Assembly (NCBI RefSeq): GCF_009793335.1
Contig: NZ_WING01000001.1
Coordinates: forward strand, 1,674,001-1,738,000
Source of the DNA: Actinomadura sp. J1-007
Lineage (GTDB): Bacteria; Actinomycetota; Actinomycetes; Streptosporangiales; Streptosporangiaceae
Direction of reading: 5' to 3'
Length of the DNA: 64,000 bases
Within the stretch, counting starts at the first letter, position 1. Every line of letters starts with the position of its first letter. Below, piece by piece: positions 29,985-41,159 of the stretch. Under the pieces are notes generated by a model. That model was not told the origin of the DNA, made no database searches, and saw only the letters and a list, made by a program, of their open reading frames with translations. A program made the translations under genes and the position numbers.

Positions 29985-31476
29985 ACCCGGACCCGGACCT
30001 CGGCCGCTGCTTCTTCCGCGGCTTGCGCGGCTTGCCGTGCCACGGCGGGACCCCCGGCAGCCACGTCGGCGGGACCGTCGGCGTCGCGGTCGGTCCCCCG
30101 GACGAAGGCGCAGGCGGCGGCGTGCTCTTCTTCCCGGAGGTCGGCGCCGCCGGCGCGGCGCCGCCGCCGGACGGCCCCGGGGCGTCCGCGCCGCGCGAAC
30201 CGTTCGGCGGCGGGTCCGGCGCGGGGATCTTCCGCGCGGACGGTACGGCCCGTCCCTCCGACACGTCCTCGCCGACGCGCCCTCCGGACGGCGGCCTGGT
30301 CACCGTCCGCCCCGGCTCCCCCGCACCGGCCCCGGCGTCCAGGCTGACCGCCACCGCGACGGCCACCACCGCCGCCGTGCTCGCGAGCGCCGCGGGCAGC
30401 CCCGCCCGCAGCCAGGGCGCACCGGTCCGGCGTCGCTCCTCGCGTCGTTCGCTCGGCGTGCCGTCCGGCAGGCGCGTGGCGACGTCCGGAGGCCGCGGGT
30501 CCTGCGTGGCGGCGGGCGGGTCCGTGGGGGGAACGGGCGGCGGCTGCCAGAGCGCGGCGATCGCCTCGGCGGCCGTACCGGCGGGCGCGGTTTCCACGCC
30601 GTCCGCCGCTTGCGCGCTGGGCGGGCGCTGCGTCCGCGCCTCCGAACGGGCGGCGAGCAGCGCCAGGAGAAGGTCGTCGACGGACGGCCGGTCGGACGGG
30701 TCCTTCGCGATCGCGGCCGACACCAGCCCGTGCAGCGGTTCGGGCAGCCCGGCCAGGTCGGGCGGCAGGTGGACGATGCGTCCCGCGACGAGGTCGCCGT
30801 CGCCCGCGCCGAACGGATGGCGGCCCGTCGCGGCGTACGCGACGAGGCAGCCCCAGCCGAACACGTCGGAGGCCGGGGTCGCCGGGCCGCCGAGGAGCCG
30901 TTCGGGCGCGATCCACCCGGGGCTGCCCATCACGAACCCGCTCTGCGTCGGGCCCTGGGCGAGGTCCACGGCGCGGGCGATGCCGAAGTCGATCACCCAC
31001 GGGCCGGAGCGGGCGAGCAGCACGTTGGCCGGCTTCAGGTCGCGGTGCACGAGCCCGGCGCCGTGGATGGCGGCGAGCGCGGCGGCGACCCCGATCGCGA
31101 CGGCCTCGACGGTCGCGGCGGGCAGCGGTCCGTCCCGTTCGACGACGCGCGCCAGCGGCGGCCCCTCGATGTACTCCGACACGATGAACGGCCGGACCAG
31201 GGCGCTGCCGTCCTCGATGACGCGGGCCGTCCACGACGAGGCGACGCGGCGGGCGTACCCGGCCTCGGCGCGGAACCTGGCGCGGGCGGACGGGTCGTTC
31301 GCCGCGGCCGAGCGCAGCGCCTTGACCGCGACCCGGCGGCCGGACTCGTCGCGCGCGAGGTAGACGACGCCCATCCCGCCCGCGCCGAGCCGTCCGAGCA
31401 GGGTGAAGCGGCCGATGGCGGGCGGGTCCCCCGGTACGAGCGGCGCGGCGCCGCCCCCGTGCTCCGTCGCGTCCAC
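29965..31476 (-). CDS. Hanks-type Ser/Thr protein kinase with a C-terminal membrane anchor
   Basis: A 503-residue kinase. The glycine loop GAGGMG lies at residues 31-36, the ATP lysine at 52, the catalytic motif HRDLKPAN at 145-152 and DFG at 163-165. A P+1-region GSPGWIAPE follows. One transmembrane helix lies near residue 360 ([16 protein letters not shown]). The outer part of about 125 residues is Pro/Ser/Gly-rich with a Lys/Arg-rich end and no PASTA repeats. GTG 31476 has GGGAGG upstream. It is divergent from the second kinase gene and convergent with the class I fumarase. Targets are unknown. Confidence 0.92.
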
Positions 31477-31642
31477 GCAAGCCTCCCGGGATCGGAGTGC
31501 TCACCGTCCTCATGGGCACTGCTCCCCCCACCATCCACGAAGAGGGGACCCCGCGCAGGCGGTACGAACCAGTAGGTCACAGTATTGGACCTAAATCCAA
31601 GTTGGTCCCAAGGTCTCCCCGCTGACCGCATGGCCACTCCGG

Positions 31643-31655
31643 TATCTTTTCCGCC

Positions 31656-31656
<1 letters not shown>
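31643..31656 (+). promoter_or_regulatory. possible leaderless promoter (-10 element) of the second kinase
   Basis: TATCTT at 31643-31648 ends seven bases before the ATG at 31656, so a transcript from it would begin at or next to the start codon. No ribosome site is visible before this ATG. Both points suggest a leaderless message, common in actinobacteria. The -35 region is not clear. Confidence 0.4.
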
Positions 31657-32941
<1,285 letters not shown>

Positions 32942-33057
32942 CACCCGTCCCCGGCCCGCCGGCCGCCTCCCGGGTCCGGGCACGGCGGGAATGCGCGAGG
33001 CGCTCGCGTGGCTGCCACCAGGGCGGGGATAGATTCGTTGACGGAGGTGGCTTTTCC

Positions 33058-34452
33058 ATGACCGAGCAGGAGTTCCGGGTCGAGCACGACTCCATGGGCG
33101 AGGTGCGGGTCCCGGCGGCGGCGAAGTGGCGGGCGCAGACCCAGCGCGCGGTGGAGAACTTCCCGATCTCCGGGCGGGGCCTGGAGCCCGCCCACATCGC
33201 GGCGCTCGGGCAGATCAAGGCCGCGGCGGCGACCGTGAACGCCGAGCTCGGCGTGCTCGACGGGGACCTGGCCGCCGCCGTCAACGCGGCGGCGCTGGAG
33301 GTCGCGGCGGGCCGGTGGAACGACCAGTTCCCGATCGACGTGTTCCAGACCGGCTCGGGGACGTCCTCCAACATGAACGCCAACGAGGTCGTCGCGACGC
33401 TCGCGCAGGAGCGCCTCGGCCGTCCCGTCCATCCGAACGACCACGTCAACGCGTCCCAGTCGTCCAACGACGTGTTCCCGTCGTCCATCCACATCGCGGC
33501 CACGGGCGCCGTCGTCAACGACCTGATCCCGGCGCTGCGGCACCTGGAGGGCGCGCTCGGCGGGAAGGCGGCCGAGTTCGCGACGGTGGTGAAGTCGGGC
33601 CGCACCCACCTGATGGACGCCACGCCCGTCACGCTGGGCCAGGAGTTCGGCGGCTACGCCGCCCAGGTCCGCTACGGCGTCGAACGGCTCCAGGCCGTCC
33701 TGCCCCGCCTCGCCGAGCTGCCCCTCGGCGGCACGGCGGTCGGCACGGGGATCAACACCCCCGAGGGCTTCGCGCCGCGCGTCATCGCCGAGATCGCCCG
33801 CGTGACCGGGCTGCCGCTGACCGAGGCGCGCGACCACTTCGAGGCGCAGGGCGCCCGCGACGGCCTGGTGGAGGCGAGCGGCGCGCTCCGTACCATCGCG
33901 GTCGGCCTCAACAAGATCGCCAACGATCTGCGCTGGATGGGGTCGGGCCCGCGCGCCGGGCTCGCCGAGATCCGGCTGCCCGACCTCCAGCCCGGCTCGT
34001 CCATCATGCCGGGCAAGGTCAACCCGGTGATCCCCGAGGCCGTCACGCAGGTCGCGGCGCAGGTCATCGGGAACGACGCGGCGATCGCGTTCGGCGGCGC
34101 GGCGGGCAGCTTCGAGCTGAATGTGATGCTGCCCATGCTGGCCCGCAACGTCCTGGAGTCGATCACCCTGCTCGGCAACGTCGCGCGGCTGCTCGCCGAC
34201 CGCTGCGTGGCGGGCGTCGAGGCCGACGAGGACCGCCTGCGCGAGTACGCCGAGTCGTCGCCGTCGATCGTGACGCCGCTCAACAAGTACGTCGGCTACG
34301 AGGAGGCGGCCAAGATCGCCAAGCAGGCGCTGGCCGAGCGCCGGACGATCCGCGAGGTCGTCCTGGAGCGCGGCCACGTCGACAACGGCACGCTCACCGT
34401 CGAGCAGCTCGACAAGGCCCTCGACGTGCTCGGCATGACGAACTCGTCCTGA
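33058..34452 (+). CDS. fumC: fumarate hydratase, class II
   Basis: Iron-independent, heat-stable fumarase of the aspartase/fumarase superfamily, 464 residues. Conserved regions include [29 protein letters not shown] and the signature [28 protein letters not shown] also matches. ATG 33058 has GGAGGTGG eight bases upstream. It provides the same reaction as the class I enzyme upstream but without an oxygen-sensitive cluster, so the pair may serve different redox conditions. A strong hairpin follows directly. Confidence 0.97.
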   Translation: MTEQEFRVEHDSMGEVRVPAAAKWRAQTQRAVENFPISGRGLEPAHIAALGQIKAAAATVNAELGVLDGDLAAAVNAAALEVAAGRWNDQFPIDVFQTGSGTSSNMNANEVVATLAQERLGRPVHPNDHVNASQSSNDVFPSSIHIAATGAVVNDLIPALRHLEGALGGKAAEFATVVKSGRTHLMDATPVTLGQEFGGYAAQVRYGVERLQAVLPRLAELPLGGTAVGTGINTPEGFAPRVIAEIARVTGLPLTEARDHFEAQGARDGLVEASGALRTIAVGLNKIANDLRWMGSGPRAGLAEIRLPDLQPGSSIMPGKVNPVIPEAVTQVAAQVIGNDAAIAFGGAAGSFELNVMLPMLARNVLESITLLGNVARLLADRCVAGVEADEDRLREYAESSPSIVTPLNKYVGYEEAAKIAKQALAERRTIREVVLERGHVDNGTLTVEQLDKALDVLGMTNSS

Positions 34453-34458
34453 CGGGCG

Positions 34459-34483
34459 AGGGGGCGGGCCGTGCCCGCCCCCT
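34459..34483. terminator. hairpin terminator between fumC and a convergent gene
   Basis: AGGGGGCGGGC (34459-34469) and GCCCGCCCCCT (34473-34483) form a perfect 11-bp stem with a 3-base loop seven bases after the fumC stop. The leftward transglycosylase gene ends 10 bases beyond, so it can serve both. Confidence 0.85.
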
Positions 34484-34493
34484 GCCGCTCACC

Positions 34494-35002
34494 TCAGTAC
34501 CAGCCGCGGCCGTTGGCGTGCTTCAGGGCGCGGCAGGGCGTCTTGTAGCGGCCCTTGACGTAGCCGAGCCCCCACTTGATCTGCGTGCGGGGTTGGACTT
34601 CCAGTCCTTCCCGGCGCTGCGCATCTTGCGGCCCGGCAACGCCTGCGGGATGCCGTACGCGCCGCTGGAGCGGTTGTGGGCCTTGTGGTTCCAGTGGCTC
34701 TCCCGGTTCCAGAGCTTCACCAGGCACCCGTACTGCCGAGTGGACCATCCGCGCTTCTTCACCATGGGCTTGGCGAGGGCCTTGTTCCGTTGCGCGCGCG
34801 TGGGCTTCTTCTTCGCCTTCGCGGTGACCGCGGTCTGCGCGGCCGCGGTCTGCGCGACCGCGGCGCGGGTCGGGGCGGCGGCCTGCGCCGGGACGGTCTC
34901 GGCGACGACGCCGAACGACAGCGCCGCCGCGAGCGCGAGCGTGGCGGAACGCCGGACGGGGGCGTTGCGGCGGAGGGCTGTCGCGGAGCGCGGGAAGGAC
35001 AT
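34494..35002 (-). CDS. secreted lytic-transglycosylase-like protein (suspected frameshift)
   Basis: A 169-residue exported protein. A signal peptide with the core ATLALAAALSFGVVAETVPA ends near AQAAA. A basic linker rich in Lys/Ala follows, then a C-terminal domain with the catalytic-type motif CLVKLWNRESHWN (Glu) and GAYGIPQALPG. The frame breaks at GGGG 34589-34592. One added base joins GKDWKSNPRTQIKWGLGYV and the ending GRGWY. This end closely matches the protein at 35689-36846, so the two are paralogues. The probable role is cleavage of peptidoglycan glycan strands. ATG 35002 is used. Confidence 0.82.
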
Positions 35003-35688
35003 GCGATCCAAAACGGAACCTTTCGTCGTGCCGGGCGGTCGTTCGGCCCGGCGGGCTCCACGCGAGCGCCACCGTCCGGGGGACGGACGGCTCGCGTGAT
35101 TCCGGAGTGACGGCGGTGACGCGCTACGGCGCGTCCCGCTGGGGAATGGGGCACGGCGGCGCGTGGGACGCGCCGGGCCGTGGCTCGCGGGCGTGGCGAC
35201 GCGTGGAGGGCGCCGGGCCCGGAGGCGGGCGCACCGAGGTACGGCGCGCCGGCGGTGGAGGGGTTGGGCGCGACGGGGTACGGCGCGCCGAACTGCGGAG
35301 GGATTGAGCGCGCCAGGGTTCAGCGCGCCGTTTGTGGAGGGGTTGGGCACGACGGCGCGTGGGACGCACCGGGGCCGGTGCCGCCGCGGCGCTCAGGCGC
35401 GCCAGGGGCGGTCGGTCGGGGACACGGTCATCACGGGCACGGGTGCGTCAGGGGGACGCTCCGTACCGTGCTGTGGGCCCGCTGCGGGGCCTGCCGCCTC
35501 ATCGCGGCGGGTGCCGCTCCTTCGCGGCGTGGGGCGCCGCCGGTGGGCGGCTCATCGCCGCGTCGTCGCGGCGGCCGTGCGGCGCGTGAACGGATCTCAC
35601 GCGCGCGGGAGGACGGATGCGTCCTCGGAGGACCGTCGGGTCCTCACCGGGCGGCGCGGTGGCACCGGCCGCCCGGACGTCTCGCGAT
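35003..35688. other. gene-free GC-rich spacer with degenerate repeats
   Basis: No convincing gene lies in these 686 bases; open frames on both strands are Arg/Pro/Gly-rich and lack ribosome sites. Degenerate direct repeats are seen, for example GTGGAGGGGTTGGGC at about 35258 and 35334, each near a GGTACGGCGCGCC-like or related word. The part next to 35002 should hold the promoter of the leftward transglycosylase-like gene. Confidence 0.5.
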
Positions 35689-36846
35689 CTAGTACCAGCC
35701 GACGGACTGGGAGTGGCCCCAGGCGTCGCACGGCTTGCCGTAGCGGCCGCCGATGTAGCCGAGGCCCCACTTGATCTGGGTCCTGGCGCTGGTCCTCCAG
35801 TCGGATCCGGCGCTCGCCATCTTGGAGCCGGGCAGCGCCTGCGGGATCCCGTACGCGCCGGAGGGGTTGGCGGCGTTGGTGCGCCAGCCGCTCTCCTTGT
35901 TCCACAGCTTCACCAGGCAGCCGAACTGGCCGGGGCCGTTCATGTTGAAGCCGGGGAGCATGGACTTGGCGATCGCCTGCGCCTCGCCGGCGGGCACCGG
36001 GTCGCCCGCGGGGACCGCGCTGCCGCCGCCGCCCGAGCCGTTCTTCGGCTTCGGCTTCTTGGTCGGGATCGGGTGGCCCTTCGCCTGGAGCTTCGGGCTC
36101 TTGGCGCTCTTGCGGGCGGACCGGTTGGCGCGGGCCAGCGCCTGCTGGCGGCGCTGGGCCTCCATGACCTTGGGGTCGACCTGCGGCTGCGCCGCGTCGG
36201 CGAGGGGGGCGGCGTTGCCGGGCTTGACGGTCGCCGCGCCGGAGTCGCCGCCGGAGCCGGTGAGGGCGAACGCGCCGACCGCGCCGCCGCCGACCACCAC
36301 GGCCGCGCCCGCGGCCACCGCCGCGATCTTGACGCCGGTGCGGCGGGCCGCGCCGCCGGAGCCGGGCGCCGCCGCCTTCTTCGCCCCGGCGGGACGGCGC
36401 CTGCCGTCGCCGAGCCGGCGCTGGCGGCCGCTCGCGGGCCGGCCGCCGCTCGCGATCTCGTCGCGGGGCGCCGCGCCCTCACCCGGGACGGACCCGAAGG
36501 AGGCGGTGTCGCCGGCCTCGCCGGTCTCCACGACGCGCGTCGCGAACGGAGAGCCGGCGACCTTCACGTCGTCCTCGTGCGGGGCGCCGGGGCCGTCCAG
36601 CGGGCCGCCGAACGGCTCCTGGGCGCCCGCGGGGGCGCCTGCGAGATCGAACGGCGCGCCCTCGGCGTCGTGCGGCGCGCCGGGAAGGTCGTGCTGCGCC
36701 GAGGGGGTCAGGGGCGCCGGGGAGTCAAAGCTCTGTCGATCGTCTCGCCTAGGGGACCCGGGACGGTCTCCGAACAAGGCGGTCCTTCCGACGGTCGCAC
36801 GCGCATGGGCACGCGCACGAGCTGTTTTCACCCCCGGCCCGGCCAT
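35689..36846 (-). CDS. membrane-anchored lytic-transglycosylase-like protein
   Basis: A protein of about 385 residues with an acidic, low-complexity cytoplasmic region and a basic stretch (RRRPAGAKKAAAPGS). One transmembrane helix (KIAAVAAGAAVVVGGGAVGA) is followed by a Lys/Pro-rich linker and the same C-terminal domain as the 34494 gene: CLVKLWNKESGWRTNAANPS, GAYGIPQALPGSKM, ARTQIKWGLGYI and the end SVGWY. The Glu in the first motif is the likely catalytic acid of transglycosylase folds. The N-terminus is uncertain: ATG 36846 is used, but earlier in-frame starts exist up to 37104. A CRP-like site lies upstream. Confidence 0.8.
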   Translation of the reverse strand: MAGPGVKTARARAHARATVGRTALFGDRPGSPRRDDRQSFDSPAPLTPSAQHDLPGAPHDAEGAPFDLAGAPAGAQEPFGGPLDGPGAPHEDDVKVAGSPFATRVVETGEAGDTASFGSVPGEGAAPRDEIASGGRPASGRQRRLGDGRRRPAGAKKAAAPGSGGAARRTGVKIAAVAAGAAVVVGGGAVGAFALTGSGGDSGAATVKPGNAAPLADAAQPQVDPKVMEAQRRQQALARANRSARKSAKSPKLQAKGHPIPTKKPKPKNGSGGGGSAVPAGDPVPAGEAQAIAKSMLPGFNMNGPGQFGCLVKLWNKESGWRTNAANPSGAYGIPQALPGSKMASAGSDWRTSARTQIKWGLGYIGGRYGKPCDAWGHSQSVGWY

Positions 36847-37245
36847 CGCCCGGAGGCGGGCGGTCCCGGTCCTGGAGGAGCGCCGCTCCGGTCGCGCGTC
36901 AGGGGTCGCGCGGCGGGCCGGCACCTCTCTGGGGGTGCTTACGAGGAGACACAATGCCCGAGTCCGAGGGATGCTCCGCAACCGAAACGAGACGAATGCC
37001 CCGGCTCGTGCCGTTGTCAACCCTCCCCGACGATCACCGAAACCGCGATGGGACCTGGGATTCCTTACATCCGGCTTAGGTTCTGTGACGTTCATCACAG
37101 TCACACGGGACGGCGTTTACCGATCACCCTCCGTGCCGATTTCGGTCACACGAATCACACGGGTGTCATCTCCCTCACACCCCCGGACGCCCGTCCACGC
37201 CGTCCGCGCTCTGCCTCGCTCCGCCCCCGCGCCGTGCGGGCACGC
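36847..37245. other. long upstream region of the transglycosylase-like gene
   Basis: About 400 bases without a supported gene. On the minus strand it holds a possible -35 hexamer TTGACA at 37015-37020, without a convincing -10. It also has a small hairpin (GCACC/GGTGC) around 36920-36940, which would be in the leader. A very short open frame from GTG near 36951 ends after 17 codons. A c-di-AMP riboswitch was looked for and not recognised. Confidence 0.4.
37084..37099. promoter_or_regulatory. CRP-type palindrome TGTGA-N6-TCACA
   Basis: A perfect TGTGA (37084-37088) and TCACA (37095-37099) with a six-base spacer, the classical CRP/FNR-family site. Several further TCACA-like words follow to 37160. 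It lies about 240 bases before the predicted start of the leftward transglycosylase-like gene. A mycobacterial precedent exists: CRP (Rv3676) controls rpfA, another cell-wall lytic gene. Function here is inference. Confidence 0.55.
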
Positions 37246-37286
37246 GAACGCCCCGGCGGGTCCGGTGAGGGTCCGCCGGGGCGTTC
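37246..37286. terminator. hairpin terminator downstream of the PIN-PhoH gene
   Basis: GAACGCCCCGGCGG (37246-37259) pairs perfectly with CCGCCGGGGCGTTC (37273-37286), a 14-bp stem with a 13-base loop. It lies 65 bases beyond the stop of the leftward phoH-like gene. Confidence 0.8.
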
Positions 37287-37350
37287 GTGCGCTGGTGCGT
37301 CGTAGGCCGACGCGCCCTGGAGCGCCGGGCCGTCCGCGCCAGGCGCCGGC

Positions 37351-38706
37351 TCAGGCGCCGATGTCGCCGAGCATGTCGGTGACGAGGGCGGCGATGGGCG
37401 AGCGCTCCGACCGGGTCAGCGTCACGTGCGCGAACAGCGGATGGCCCTTGAGCTTCTCGGCCACCGCGGCGACGCCGTCGTGCCGTCCGACCCGCAGGTT
37501 GTCGCGCTGCGCCACGTCATGGGTGAGGACGACGCGCGAGCCCGCCCCGATGCGCGACAGCACGGTGAGCAGGACGCCGCGTTCGAGCGACTGGGCCTCG
37601 TCCACGATCACGAACGCGTCGTGCAGGGACCGGCCGCGGATGTGGGTGAGGGGCAGGACCTCCAACATGCCACGGTCCAAAACCTCCTCGATCACCTCCG
37701 GGGTGGTCACCGCCGACAGCGTGTCGTAGACGGCCTGCGCCCACGGCGACATCTTCTCGTTCTCCGAGCCGGGCAGATAGCCGAGCTCCTGGCCGCCGAC
37801 GGCGTACAGCGGCCGGAACACCACGACCTTGCGGTGCCTGCGGCGCTCCAGGACGGCCTCCAGGCCCGCGCAGAGCGCCAGCGCGGACTTGCCCGTGCCC
37901 GCGCGCCCGCCGAGCGAGACGATGCCGATGTCGTCGTCCATGAGCAGGTCCAGGGCGATCCGCTGCTCGGCCGACCGGCCGCGCAGCCCGAACACCTCCC
38001 GGTCGCCGCGCACGAGCCGCACCGACTTGTCGGCCTGGACGCGCCCGAGCGCCGAGCCGCGCTCCGACAGCAGCCGGAGCCCGGTGTGGCAGGGCAGGTC
38101 GCGGGCCTCCTCCAGATCGGCCTCGCCCTCGTCGAACAGCGCGTCGACGCTCGCGGCGGGGACCTCCAGCTCCCGCATCCCGGTCCAGCCGGACTCCACG
38201 ACCGCCAGCTCGGCCCGGTACTCCTCGGCCGCCAGGCCCACCGCGGACGCCTTGACCCGCATCGGCAGGTCCTTGGAGACCAGCACGACGTCGCGGCCCT
38301 CGCGGGCGAGCCAGCTCGCGACCGACAGGATCCTGGTGTCGTTGTCGCCCAGCCGGAAGCCGTCGGGCAGCACGCTCGCGTCGGAGTGGTTGAGCTCGAC
38401 CCGCAGCGTCCCGCCGAGCTCGCCGAGCGGCAGGGCCTCGTCGAGGCGCCCGTGCTCCAGCCTGAGGTCGTCCAGCGTGCGCAGGGCCTGCCGGGCGAAG
38501 TAGCCGAGCTCTGGGTGGTGCCGCTTGGCCTCCAGCTCGGAGATGACGACGATGGGGAGTACGACCTCGTGCTCGGCGAACCGGGTCATCGCCCCGGGGT
38601 CGGCCAGCAGGACGCTGGTGTCGAGGACGTACGTGCGCCGCTGCTCCGGAACGGGCGTTCCGGACGGGTTCCCGGAAGCGGGACGGCGCGGGGAGGTTGT
38701 GGCCAC
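37351..38706 (-). CDS. phoH2: PIN-PhoH fusion protein (PhoH2-like RNA helicase/ribonuclease)
   Basis: A 451-residue two-domain protein. The N-terminal PIN RNase domain (about residues 24-150) begins [12 protein letters not shown], with acidic residues spaced as in active PIN domains. The C-terminal PhoH ATPase (about 245-445) has Walker [12 protein letters not shown] and Walker [11 protein letters not shown]. Mycobacterial PhoH2 of the same layout unwinds and cleaves RNA. GTG 38706 follows AGGGAGA. It is on the same strand as the isoprenyl diphosphate synthase gene, 123 bases downstream of it. Confidence 0.93.
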   Translation of the reverse strand: MATTSPRRPASGNPSGTPVPEQRRTYVLDTSVLLADPGAMTRFAEHEVVLPIVVISELEAKRHHPELGYFARQALRTLDDLRLEHGRLDEALPLGELGGTLRVELNHSDASVLPDGFRLGDNDTRILSVASWLAREGRDVVLVSKDLPMRVKASAVGLAAEEYRAELAVVESGWTGMRELEVPAASVDALFDEGEADLEEARDLPCHTGLRLLSERGSALGRVQADKSVRLVRGDREVFGLRGRSAEQRIALDLLMDDDIGIVSLGGRAGTGKSALALCAGLEAVLERRRHRKVVVFRPLYAVGGQELGYLPGSENEKMSPWAQAVYDTLSAVTTPEVIEEVLDRGMLEVLPLTHIRGRSLHDAFVIVDEAQSLERGVLLTVLSRIGAGSRVVLTHDVAQRDNLRVGRHDGVAAVAEKLKGHPLFAHVTLTRSERSPIAALVTDMLGDIGA

Positions 38707-38829
38707 TCGATCTCCCTGAGACTGGGGAAACTGCCGGTGGCGCCGCGGTCCGTCCGGGTGCGGCCGGGATTCCCCGCGCGGGGCCGGCCTCGGACGGTGG
38801 CGGGCGGGACGGCGCGCGAGCGCAGCCCC

Positions 38830-39653
38830 TCAGGAACCGAAGCGCCGGTGCCGCGCGGCGTACGAGCGGATCGCCCGCAGGAAGTCGACCTTGCGGAAGT
38901 CCGGCCAGTGGACCTCGCAGAAGTAGAACTCCGAGTGGGCGCTCTGCCAGAGCATGAAGCCGGAGAGGCGCTGCTCCCCGAGGTACGGATGACCAGGTCG
39001 GGGTCCGGCTGGCCGCGCGTGTAGAGATGCTCCGCGATGTGCTCGACGTCGAGGACCTCGGCGAGCTCCTCGATGCTGGTGCCCCGACTCGCCTGCTCGA
39101 TGAGCAGTGAGCGCACCGCATCAGCGATCTCACGCCTACCTCCATACCCAACCGCGACGTTCACAATCAGGCCGGGAGCGCCGGATGTCTCTTCTCCGGC
39201 ATGTTTAAGGATTCGGGCGGTTTTATCCGGAAGCAGGTCGAGTGCTCCGACCGGCTTGACGTGCCAGCCGTCGGCGGCGAGCTTGCCGACCGTGGTCTCG
39301 ATGATCTCCAGCAGCGGGTCCAACTCGGCGGCGGGACGGCTGAGGTTGTCGGTCGACAGCAGCCACAGCGTGACCACCTCGACCTTGGCCTCGGTGCACC
39401 AGTGCAGCAGCTCGCTGATCTTGTCGGCGCCCCGCTGGTGCCCGCGGTTGACGTCGGTCAACCCCATCGACCTGGCCCAGCGGCGGTTGCCGTCGAGGAT
39501 GACCCCGACATGGCGGGGGGTGATGTCGGTCGGGAGCGACGCCTCGACCCGGTGCTCGTACAGCCGGTAGGCGACGTCGCGGATCGCGGCGTACGGGCCG
39601 CTCCGCCGGATGGCGGAGGTCACCCCGCCGCGGGACTGGTCCCGAACCCCCAT
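38830..39653 (-). CDS. uppS: (Z)-isoprenyl diphosphate synthase, UppS family (suspected frameshift)
   Basis: Cis-prenyltransferase that builds the polyprenyl diphosphate carrier lipid for peptidoglycan and other wall polymers. The substrate motif [16 protein letters not shown] and the [12 protein letters not shown] segment are intact. The frame breaks at CCCC 38976-38979 (GGGG in the gene). One added base restores [20 protein letters not shown], the conserved C-terminal signature, and an end at 38830 after RRFGS. The repaired length of 274 residues is normal. ATG 39653 follows AAGGGAAG. The gene is essential in most bacteria, so a real frameshift would be surprising. Confidence 0.92.
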
Positions 39654-39798
39654 ATGGGCTTCCCTTCGAGCGACCGCTCCTGGATGAGAACGATGCTCAA
39701 TTATGGCCCGGCGGCGACACTTGTCCCGCCGTTCCGGGCAGTAGGGCACTACCCGGACGGATGTTTGGACCCGGTGCAAGATGGACAGCGGACCGCGT

Positions 39799-40356
39799 TC
39801 ACGTGCGGGACGGGCCGAGGACGTCGCGGTAGCTGGCGCCCGCCCGTTCGGCCTCGGCGAGCACGTCGGCGAGGAACACCGACAGCTCCGCGGAGGTCAG
39901 CACGGCCCGGACACCGCGCCCGCCCGCGCCCCAGGCGTCGATCACGGCGCGGCGCGCGACCCGCCAGCGGCCCCGCGCGGACTGCCGCGGCCCGAGCCAC
40001 ATCGAGGACGTGCGCAGGGTGCAGCGCAGCTCGCCCGTGCTGACCAGGTCGCCCCGGTCCCGGTAGCGGAACGCGAAGAGCTCCGGCTCGCGCGCGGCGC
40101 CGAGCTGCGGAGGGTCGGGGAACCGGTCGTCGGGATCGGGCCAGCGGGCCGCCTGCGGCGACCCGTCGGCGCGCGCCGCCGCGACCCGTTCGGCGAGCGC
40201 GGCGAGCGCGTGGCCGCAGCGCTCTCCGACCGCTCCGAAGGAGTCGCCGTCGCGCCGCAGCTCCAGCGTCACCTCGAACGGCGTCCCGCCGCGGTCCACC
40301 GACGCCACCGGCACGACCGCGAGGGACGAGCCGTCCAGACAGCGCAGTCCCTTCAC
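39799..40356 (-). CDS. protein of unknown function
   Basis: A 185-residue soluble protein without recognised domains, beginning MKGLRCLDGSSLAVVPVASV. It has a mixed alpha/beta look, with a conserved-looking RTSSMWLGPRQSARGRW stretch and a helical C-terminus. The GTG at 40356 follows AGGGGG. No signal peptide or membrane segment is present. It stands alone; its neighbours (uppS and another unknown gene) give no firm hint. Codon use matches the genome. Confidence 0.7.
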   Translation of the reverse strand: MKGLRCLDGSSLAVVPVASVDRGGTPFEVTLELRRDGDSFGAVGERCGHALAALAERVAAARADGSPQAARWPDPDDRFPDPPQLGAAREPELFAFRYRDRGDLVSTGELRCTLRTSSMWLGPRQSARGRWRVARRAVIDAWGAGGRGVRAVLTSAELSVFLADVLAEAERAGASYRDVLGPSRT

Positions 40357-40522
40357 CGTTGCCCCCTCGGCCGCACCCCTCGCGCGGCTCCGTGCGGCGC
40401 GCGGTCACGCCACTCCAGGCACAGTAGGCCAGGTCGACACCATGATCACACCTCGTCGGGTTCGTGATCACGTAATGACTGCCGCCGGGCGCGGCCCGGC
40501 GGTGCGGGCCGCCGGGGGCCGG

Positions 40523-41044
40523 TCAGGGGTTCGGGCCGGCGGCGCGGGCGCGCTCGACGTACTCCAGGGCCGTGCGCAGCTCGCCGAGCCACTCGTCGGT
40601 GTTCTTGCCGACGAGCCGCACGCACCAGGCGAGGGCGTCGCTGCGGCTGCGGGCGACGCCGGCGTCGACGAGGGTGTCGAGGACGCGGCGTTCGGGCTGG
40701 CGGAGCCGGGTCATGACGGGGACCGACAGGGTCGTGAACATCTCGCGGTGGTCGCCGCACTCGGCGCCCCAGGAGACCTTGTGGCCGAAGCGGTGCTCGG
40801 CCTCGCGCGCGATGGCGATGCGCTGGTCGCGGGTGTCCTCGCGGAAGCGCGCGATGTGGCCGGAGAGGGCGGCGGTCCGCTCGGTCGGCGAGACGTCCCC
40901 GGCGGCGGCGGGCTCGGGCAGCCGGCCGACGACGCTGACCTCCTCGCGGTCGACGACGACCTCCGGCGGGCCCTCGAACCAGCCCTCGGGGAGCCGGCCC
41001 GAGAAGTACCCCCGGAGCTGTTCGGCTGCTTCGCTCGTAGTCAT
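40523..41044 (-). CDS. protein of unknown function, divergent from an MFS-TetR operon
   Basis: A 173-residue soluble protein starting MTTSEAAEQLRGYFSGRLPE. The N-terminal half contains REEVSVVGRLPEP and repeated acidic/Arg helices. The C-terminal half, with RLRQPERRVLDTLVDAGVAR and SRSDALAWCVRLVGKNTDEW, resembles a short DNA-binding-like or regulatory helix bundle, though no family can be named. The ATG at 41044 is 115 bases from the divergent MFS start, so both could share the palindromic control site between them. Confidence 0.72.
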   Translation of the reverse strand: MTTSEAAEQLRGYFSGRLPEGWFEGPPEVVVDREEVSVVGRLPEPAAAGDVSPTERTAALSGHIARFREDTRDQRIAIAREAEHRFGHKVSWGAECGDHREMFTTLSVPVMTRLRQPERRVLDTLVDAGVARSRSDALAWCVRLVGKNTDEWLGELRTALEYVERARAAGPNP

Positions 41045-41117
41045 GTAATCAAAATTACACCTCCATTCGGGGAGCGGCCAGGCCCGAACTGGATTGACAG
41101 GCACTCTCTTTTAGGAG

Positions 41118-41154
41118 TTACTTCCATTTGATACTGCAACTCAAGTGGAGGTAA
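41118..41154. promoter_or_regulatory. long palindrome overlapping the MFS ribosome-binding site
   Basis: TTACTTCCATTTGA (41118-41131) and TCAAGTGGAGGTAA (41141-41154) form an inverted repeat with 12 of 14 positions matched and a 9-base spacer. Both mismatches would be G-U pairs in RNA. The right arm contains the GGAGG ribosome site of the MFS gene starting at 41160. It may be the operator for the TetR encoded at the end of the operon, an mRNA hairpin that hides the ribosome site, or both. Confidence 0.7.
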
Positions 41155-41159
41155 CCGTC

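Noticed and set aside
35100..35690. Genes in the spacer between the two transglycosylase-like genes
   Set aside because: Several frames are open but all are Arg/Gly/Pro-rich, overlap each other, and lack start signals.
36847..37100. c-di-AMP (ydaO-type) riboswitch before the transglycosylase-like gene
   Set aside because: The gene type and long leader suggested it, but the conserved core sequences of that riboswitch could not be found on the minus strand.
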